A DNA stretch of 64,000 nt. Source: Armillaria gallica (Eukaryota > Basidiomycota > Agaricomycetes > Agaricales > Physalacriaceae). Each line of letters starts with the position of its first letter. The first letter of the stretch is position 1. The position numbers were made by a program, and so were the translations under genes. Shown piece by piece: positions 57,880 through 64,000 of the stretch. A model generated the notes under the pieces. It made no database searches and was not told the DNA's origin. It saw nothing but the letters and a program-made list of their open reading frames with translations. Where the stretch lies: positions 5,673,001-5,737,000 of the forward strand of contig JBANDB010000007.1 of assembly GCA_037576215.1 (NCBI GenBank), in the 5' to 3' direction.

Positions 57880-59165
57880 GACATTGTTGGTGATGTTGGG
57901 CAGGCATGTAGGGTGGAGCATCATGCTACTATATGGTGGATATAATCCATTAGTCAGACTACGAGTTGGCAGCAGCAGTAAGTATGTGCTGGGGATGAGT
58001 GCTGGGCTAGGAGATGGGCTATGGATCGGCAGTGCTGTTGAGGGGAACCGCAGACTCACGAGGTAAAATGTATCAGATTCCCCGCTATCGAAAATGGGGG
58101 TGGGGACTCAGAGTACTCAATGGTGGTCATACAGTCCATGAGGAATGTGGATCGTCATTGTCATCGTCGTCGGTGGTGATGATGACACTGAAGGAGAGAT
58201 CAGGCTTGACAGTCGTAATCACCCATGTCGAAAATAAGTGATGTGTGAAGGTGGGGGGTGTTTGTGGCCTGGGACCAGTGGTAGGGGACGATATTAGTAT
58301 CAGGTGGTGATGGTAGCGACAGAGCTGTTTGAGCTCATGTAGCCATTGTCTCAGTGTCATTCAACATGTCCATGAAAGGTTATTTGAGGCCCAAAAGGAT
58401 GCTGCTGTCGCTAGGGCCATTGGCTGTTGGTACCCTGATCTTCACCCCATTCTCCCGCTCATACCCTTTCCCCCACTGTGCATCCTGTCTTCCTCCTCCT
58501 TGTCCCATAGTCATTCCCTGCCCTATGTCCTACCTCACCATCACCCCTGGACTATCCCCACCATTCCCATCATCATCATTGTCCCAGTTGTTATAGACTC
58601 GTTCCCTCCCTGTACTTGCAGATGTCACTGGATATTAGATCCATGACTGCATTCATGGTTGTTGGCCTGTGCAGATTCACCATGCACAGGCGATTGGCCT
58701 TAATGTCATTGCAGGTGGTGCTGGATGGCAGGATGGCAGCCGGTTTCAGGGTAATGGATGGTAGGAAAAGTTGTAGTTGTTGTCATAGCCAACATCATGC
58801 ACTGCAGTAGTGTCATGTGGGCATTGCATGCAGTGCTGCCTCACACAAGGCCTTACACATGGGAGTAGAGGTAAATAATTGCTGTCTAGCGCTCTTGGGG
58901 CTGCCAGACGAGCCAAAAGTATCTAAAATAGACTAATAAGTGCCGAAATCAATAAAACATACCTCTGAATTTGTGCACTGATCCCAACTGGCAATGCTGG
59001 TGTGGTAGGAGGTACAAGGAATTAGATTGAGGATTGAGGCGAAGCAAAAAAGGATCTTTGTTTGCTGTTGTTGAAATCAGATATCATTCTTAAAATTAAG
59101 AGTCCAGGTCAAAAAATCCACTGTAAAAGAATGAATCCTCATAAACTTAGACTCGTAAAATGGCC
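57880..59165 (-). repeat. Dispersed repeat 'family X', copy 3
   Basis: On the minus strand it starts near ACGAGTCTAAGTTTATGAGG (59,156) and GACCTGGACTCTTAATTTTA. A 40-bp intron-like stretch GTATGTTTTATT...TATTTTAG (58,923-58,962) is followed by a CTGGCAGCCCCAAGAGCGC block, AAGGCCTTGTGTGAGGC and, further on, a CATTATTTTCGACATGGGTG-like segment (about 58,225). The GT-AG ends are preserved as in copy 4. Many CpGs of copy 4 are TpG or CpA here. Confidence 0.7.
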
Positions 59166-59315
59166 AAGATCGTGGTCAATATGGGTGGTCTGATGAGTGT
59201 GAAGCTGTCTGAAGATGGTGGTAGATGCTCTTTACCTCATCTTCAGATGTTTGGAACTTTGCAACAATGGGGTCTGAAGATCAGAAGATCACTGCATTCT
59301 CTTCAGAGATGACAG

Positions 59316-60062
59316 TGAAGAGACTCTGTGCGCACAGGCTAGAAATGCAACAGTGTCAAAGACACTGATCACACCCACACCCAACACTACACACACAAAC
59401 CCTCAAAGTTCTTGGGGGGATATTATGCGATAGAAGCAGATTGAAGCAATACAACTAAACTCTCAGAATATATGATACACATGTATAGCAATAGCGCTCA
59501 TAGGGTATCTAGATCTCTCTAAGTCCAAAGGCTTTTAATAACAAGAGGGGCAACAGATGTCGCCAGGCCTCAAGGCAAGGTGTACTACCATACACAACTC
59601 ATTGCCACACACCAACAAAACCCTCAATAAGCCTCGCGCGATACACACAGGTGACCACAAGCAACTTAAACACACCCTAACATGACTCAAAGCTTGCGCT
59701 CTAAGTAGAAACTCTTCAAAACACACCCACTCAAGCCACAGGATTTGAACCCATGCGCTCAAGCTTCCAAACTGATCGTAGACCCACAGGGTTTGAACCT
59801 GTGCCGATCCAGAGAAACAATAACCAAATAAACCCTATCTGACAAGCCAAAGGGTTTGAACCTCTGCCACCTGTAGCACTGCACGTCACAAGAAACCCTC
59901 AAAACTCAAGAGCGCATCCGCACTGACACAATATCTCTTATTCTCAGAGTGGAGCACAGTCAACCAATCACTCAAACCATACACAAGTCCCCCGCTAAGC
60001 TTTCTATGCCTCGCACACTACTCAAGTCACTCAAACATTCTCAATAAAAGGTATATTCTCTC
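59316..60062 (-). repeat. Dispersed LTR-like repeat L2 (split copy)
   Basis: Parallels 38,627-39,374 over its whole length, with the same minus-strand TATAAAA-like motif disturbed (TTATTAAAAGCC, about 59,527-59,538) and the same triple T-arm-like motifs at 59,736, 59,783 and 59,846. It is interrupted at TCTCTC (60,057-60,062) by the 3.9-kb TIR transposon and resumes at 63,990 (GCTTGAAGCTA) up to the window end. Confidence 0.85.
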
Positions 60063-60698
60063 TATGGTTGTAATAGTAGGAAATAATTATTTTATGGTAT
60101 ATTGTAACACAAAAACTGTAATATTGCATGCTATGTGACACTATTTGGTTTAGTTTTAAACTGTGTAACACATGAAATTTATCAATTCAGTTCTTGCAAC
60201 ACAAATCACTCCAATCAACAGACTGTGCAACATATTCTGATGTACAGTTGTGATCTGTGACACATATAAGAAGTCTTGCTGAAGACTGTGAGACAACACT
60301 GATATTTAAGAATAGCTTCAACAAACTTCACAAATAATAAACTAGTCAGATCCCACAAACATCTGTCAATGATGAGTTGTGCAACACAATTCAAGCCACA
60401 ACATTAATCTATGGCACATATAGTTGAAATTGCTCCTTGTGTAACACAACACTAACCCACTCATAGCAGCAGTGAAACAAATTGAAACAATTATTGTTAT
60501 GTGTTGCACCAGATAGTTTAACAATTTTTTATGCAACATCTAGTAAAGATTTCATGGGATACTGTGACACTAAACTTCTTAGATTACTGTGTGTGCGGCA
60601 ACATGACAACTGATCAGGGGCAAAAAAATGAAATGGCCCCGCAAAACCTTCTAGAACGGCCGGAACTAATCAGCGTGATCATTTCTCCGGCGGAATTG

Positions 60699-60720
60699 AA
60701 AAAAAAAAAAAAAAAAAAAA
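60699..60720 (+). repeat. Homopolymer of 22 A
   Basis: On the minus strand this is a 22-T run directly after the tRNA-like sequence, so it can act as a Pol III terminator or be the tail of a retroposed copy. Confidence 0.9.
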
Positions 60721-60792
60721 CTCACGCAAAGAGTGTCGAACCTTAGCATTCAAATACAACAGTACACAGGTTAACCACTACACTATAAAGCC
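60721..60792 (-). ncRNA. tRNA-like / SINE-head sequence
   Basis: 72 bases on the minus strand: GGCTTTA, then an A-box-like TAGTGTAGTGG with TTAACC (60,775-60,785), and a B-box GGTTCGACACT (60,732-60,742). They are spaced as in tRNA genes and followed at once by 22 T. The arms do not pair well: the T-stem TAAGG opposes CTCTT, and the 3' part TTGCGTGAG does not match the 5' end. It is therefore a tRNA pseudogene or the head of a SINE rather than a working tRNA. No anticodon can be assigned. Confidence 0.5.
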
Positions 60793-60804
60793 ATTGAAAT
60801 AAGG

Positions 60805-62020
60805 TAAAATATATTCATTATATAGATATAAAATATAATATTTAAGCAATTAAAAAAAAATACGTGCCATTGCAGAGAGCACGGCGGGCATAGGAATCAC
60901 CGGAGGGCATGGCAGGGGTGGCCATCAAGGGGATGGGCATCCTGTGGGCCGAAACGGACGGTCCCAGCGTTGTCGTGGCGGTCTGAACGTCGGTGGTATG
61001 GGGAAAATGGGAGGGAGGGTGTCGGTGTCGTTTTCACAGCGATGGCGAGGTAAGGGAGGGAAACGGAACTCACCAGTAGATTCCCTAGTGTCGAAAACGG
61101 GGCTGGTGAGGTCGTCGCCATGGTGAATGAGCCGTGGGGGAAAATATCCGGGAGTGAGCCTGGGGATGGGGATGGGGTGGCAAACCACGATGACTGGGGC
61201 ATCGGGAGGGTTGGCGCACATCGGATTAGTGTTCCCCCACCCAGAATATGGGGGATACACGAATCTAGGGTGGTTGGGGAATCTGTAGAGCGCGCGGGAG
61301 CCGTATGTTGGATTTCGGCGGGGCGGAGAGCTGTGGGCGAGGCAGTGGTCGTAAAGGCATGGTTATGGGCGCAATAGTTGCGCCCTCGAGTCGTCCATCG
61401 ATGCCCAAAAGGGCTTGGTCGTCGTCGTCGTCGTTCGTTGTCGGCGTCCCAATCTTCGTCCCGCCCTCCTCCTCAACATCTCCCTCCGTCTAGACTCCTC
61501 CTATACGCGCCCTCCTTGCCCAACAAGACTCCCCCGGACAGTCCCAGGGCACCGCAACAGAGAATGACCGCCCCCGCCTACGCCCCCGCTGCCCTCGTCG
61601 TCTTCTTGGTCATCCTCGTCGTGGCCCGTTTCGTCTTCGCTAGCGTCTCCTGCATCGAGATGGCGGCCGATGTACAATCCCCGGACATACTACACACTAT
61701 TTTGGTGTGCAGAAGTCGTGTACGGTGGCGATTGTCGCCGATCTCGATGTGGAGGGTGCTGGGTAGGCCGAGATGGGGATGGGGGTCGTTTTCGTGGTCG
61801 TGGCGGGGCATGGGCAATCGCAGTCGTCACCATCGATGGTGGGGATATCGTGTTAGTCATCGATGGGGGTGGGGCACGGGGAGGCCTCGTTCGAGGGCTT
61901 ACGCTGGTGATGGGGGTGAGATGCACGCCATCCGGGGCTCTTGAGGCCGCCGGATGCGCAGAAAACAACTAAAAAGCAATTAAAAGTGATAAATAAATGA
62001 AACATACCTTTTATACTGAA
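60805..62020 (-). repeat. Dispersed repeat 'family X', copy 4 (CpG-rich)
   Basis: The least mutated copy. On the minus strand, a 39-bp intron-like GTATGTTTCATT...CTTTTTAG (61,969-62,007) is followed by GGCGGCCTCAAGAGCCCCGG, AAGCCCTCGAACGAGGC, CACATCGAGATCGGCGACAA and a frame with acidic GDASEDETGHDEDDQEDDEG (about 61,600-61,660), then CCCATATTCTGGGTGGGGGA and an AT tail. An alternative plus-strand frame (61,378-61,944, 188 codons) includes a hydrophobic LVVFLVILVVARFVF. Stops interrupt both readings when compared with the other copies, so it may be a non-coding spliced RNA or a gene fragment. No protein family is recognised. Confidence 0.65.
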
Positions 62021-62100
62021 AGAGAGCACAATTTGCGTGCTATACGAGCGCGGAGGCGAGGCGAGGTGGTGGTGAAAAAGTAAAAAAGAAGACGCACAGC

Positions 62101-62143
62101 CACTCGATCACTGTGCGGACTTACGGTCCGGGGTGATCGAGTG
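62101..62143. other. Long imperfect hairpin inside the TIR transposon
   Basis: The outer stem is CACTCGATCA (62,101-62,110) / TGATCGAGTG (62,134-62,143), ten perfect pairs. The inner stem is CGGAC (62,116-62,120) / GTCCG (62,126-62,130), with loop TTACG. It lies just upstream, in minus-strand sense, of the family X intron-like segment. Confidence 0.8.
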
Positions 62144-62881
62144 AACGCAATGTATCCTCGGAATGCATCCCCTGCTCGTACCACCCACTCCGAGGCCCCG
62201 GAAATTGACGGGATTTATTATTTCAGCCATTTACTATGTCTTTAGGTAGTTTTTATGTATTCAAATGTCCATAACATGTTGTTAATTGCCATCTTGTCTT
62301 CAAAGTTTCGGATTTTGTACATTTTGAGCTGTATTTAAGCTCTGTGGTCCTACAAATCATCTCAATGGATGTAATTCTTGTTTATAACGGTACTATGTAC
62401 ATCATATTACTCGTGCAAGTTGTCCGATCCACCCCGATCTACCACTACACCCTTCATTACCCACTTTTTCACTTAGGTGAAAGTGAATTCAAGTGAAAGT
62501 TTCATATGTGCGTTACGCATATTGAGGCTCTCGCATGATATTTATTTCAGGGCAGGGATATAGATCTGTGTAGATTTATATCAAACTATGTATGGCACTA
62601 TGATTATACTGATATATTGAGATTACGGTGCGCAGTGTGGAATATACCCTTTAAAACATCAGATTTAGGTCATTCTACATACATTTCTTGCATTTATCTG
62701 CTCTTTGAATGGCTTGTATGGGAAAGGGACTCTATATTAACATATAAAATTGATATTCTGACTATATACAATGTTAATTGTGCATGGAGAGCCTTCGGGA
62801 TCCTCAAACGACGAAAATATGGTGTACAGCCGGCCATTTTGGGTGAGCTCGGCAAACTCCGGAATTCATTGAAAACTAGTA

Positions 62882-63392
62882 CTGTACTATTTCGACCTTA
62901 TCTTCACGGCTTGTGACATGTTATGCCACATCTTCAGCCGGGAAGATCTTCACAGATCACTGTAGTCTGTGACATGTTATGTACATCTTCACATTGTAAA
63001 TTATTCAGTTGCTGTAGTAGTCTTGTGGCTCAACGCTGTGACCCAGTAGCTAGGTCTCCAGTTCAACCCTCCTTGAGTGTGACTTTGTGCCATCCACGAC
63101 GTCATGAAAGGCTGGATTTGCTGAACGGGCCACGGAATCCACCTTTGAGCTGCCAGAGTGAAGTTGCCGCTGCCGCATCATCAAACCAAATCACTGGTAT
63201 GACAGAAATGTCTGGGAACGCATGTATACACTCAAGGAAGGAGTTTTTTGTTATTCTTACTCGAAAAAGACACTATTTTGGAACTTTTTTGCGTCTCTTC
63301 ACTGAGGCCTGTGACATGTTATCAGGTATGCATATCTTCATTTCACAAGCTGCTGTGACCTGTGACATGAAGATAAGGTCGAAATAGTACAG
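62882..63392. mobile_element. TA-flanked MITE, 511 bp, nested
   Basis: The TIR begins CTGTACTATTTCGACCTTAT and is perfect over 25 bases (62,882-62,906; 63,368-63,392). TA flanks both ends (62,880-881 and 63,393-394). The interior has three CTGTGACATGTTATG-like repeats (about 62,909, 62,964 and 63,308) and no coding sequence. The TA duplication suggests a Tc1/mariner-type element, of a TIR family distinct from the one at 14,575. Confidence 0.85.
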
Positions 63393-64000
63393 TAGCACTG
63401 CTCGAAAACTGCTAAGTCTGAAAGGTATAGTTGCGGTCTGAATCCTGATACATTTGAAAGGTGTGCCGCACCAATTCTGACCGCTTCCTGTTATGTCAAT
63501 GTGACTAAACAATATAATCATGAACGCACAGTACAGGTAATAATGTGATTATTCAGACGCATGGTAAAGGTGATAACATGATTATGATGCACACAAAGAT
63601 GTGCTGTGCCCGAATGTGTCACAGTCCAGTTTAATTGGGTGATTTGCATCGCAGACACTTTAGTGTTGTCACTTTTTGTGTCACACATCTGAACTTCTGA
63701 AAGACACAATGCACAGTCAAATCCATAGGTGTACAAATACTACACACAGGTTCAGGCATATACAATGAAGTGTGACATTTACAGGTATTAGATACAGAAT
63801 GAGTCATAGTATACTATATACATCTTTTTTGTGTCATAAAGATGCAAATATTTTTGATTTGTGTTAGATAAAAGACATAGATCAATTTGTGGTCACAGCT
63901 GAAAATATAGCTGATTTTGGTGTTGTACACAATGCATTTTCTGCTATTACACACCTTAATTATTTCTGTCTATTTGGACCATATCTCTCGCTTGAAGCTA

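Larger units (their letters stand above)
60063..63983. mobile_element. TIR DNA transposon, 3,921 bp, non-autonomous as seen
   Basis: The left end TATGGTTGTAATAGTAGG and the inverted right end TATGGTCCAAATAGACAG match at 21 of the first 27 bases, continuing GAAATAATTA in both. TCTCTC is duplicated (60,057-60,062; 63,984-63,989). Subterminal stretches of about 500 bp hold many TGTGACAC / TGTGYAACAC motifs on the left (60,103-60,610) and mostly the reverse form GTGTCACA on the right (63,610-63,900), a layout typical of transposase binding sites. The interior carries family X copy 4, a tRNA-like sequence, a hairpin and a nested MITE. No transposase or other named protein was found, so mobilisation in trans is likely (inference). 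The superfamily is undecided. Confidence 0.85.

Noticed and set aside
38627..60062. Reading repeats L1 and L2 as the two LTRs of one 21-kb retroelement
   Set aside because: No gag/pol domain lies between them, the interior contains unrelated genes and repeats, and the right-hand repeat is followed by a transposon rather than a clean boundary. They are better taken as separate solo copies.
62617..62916. 99-codon frame as a possible transposase of the TIR transposon
   Set aside because: It is short, has no DDE/D-type motif, and ends inside the nested MITE region, so it is not a credible transposase.

Overview
The window looks like nuclear DNA of a mushroom-forming basidiomycete (Agaricomycetes). 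The reasons are short GT-AG introns of about 40-60 bases in nearly every gene, a berberine-bridge-type FAD oxidase with a typical agaricomycete exon pattern, decayed F-box/LRR-like gene families, Helitron, LTR and MITE remnants, and a TET/JBP-like dioxygenase relic of a kind that is multi-copy in these fungi. No rRNA gene, CRISPR array or bacterial operon is present.

Layout. Positions 1-15 kb are relatively CpG-normal and gene-bearing. They hold the last exon of one secreted FAD-linked oxidase (+ strand, cut by the window edge), a complete 9-exon paralogue on the opposite strand (10,802-12,947), three broken copies plus one fragment of a kinase-like gene, and two small multi-exon hypothetical genes. 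The two oxidase 3' ends are the arms of an inverted duplication of about 0.85 kb. One kinase-like copy carries a 254-bp TA-flanked MITE.

Positions 15.4-59.2 kb are a CpG-poor, TpG/CpA-rich block of repeats and gene relics: two tandem copies of a ~1.2 kb dispersed repeat ('family X' here), one of them split by a 371-bp solo LTR; a decayed multi-intron gene; a degenerate Helitron Rep/helicase (20.7-26.8 kb) split by a CACTA-like MITE, with a sister MITE at 28.05 kb; LTR-like repeats; F-box/LRR-like relics (32.6-48.3 kb); a TET/JBP-like 2-oxoglutarate dioxygenase relic; and three conserved agaricomycete hypothetical families. Many of the in-frame stops look like single C-to-T changes (CGA to TGA, CAG/CAA to TAG/TAA), as expected of long-term cytosine methylation or a RIP-like process.

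Positions 59.3-64 kb hold a nested structure. A 747-bp copy of a dispersed repeat (paralogue at 38.6 kb) is split by a 3,921-bp TIR transposon (60,063-63,983) with a 6-bp target duplication, and the 38.6-kb copy preserves the empty site. The transposon has inverted subterminal TGTG(N)ACA-type repeats, carries a CpG-rich copy of family X and a tRNA-like sequence, and is itself invaded by a 511-bp TA-flanked MITE. No transposase was recognised in it.

Most protein relics here are broken. The only gene I regard as fully intact is the FAD oxidase at 10.8-12.9 kb. All coordinates were read by eye. Splice sites of the oxidase and of the small gene at 9.3-9.9 kb were followed base by base; other gene models are approximate.
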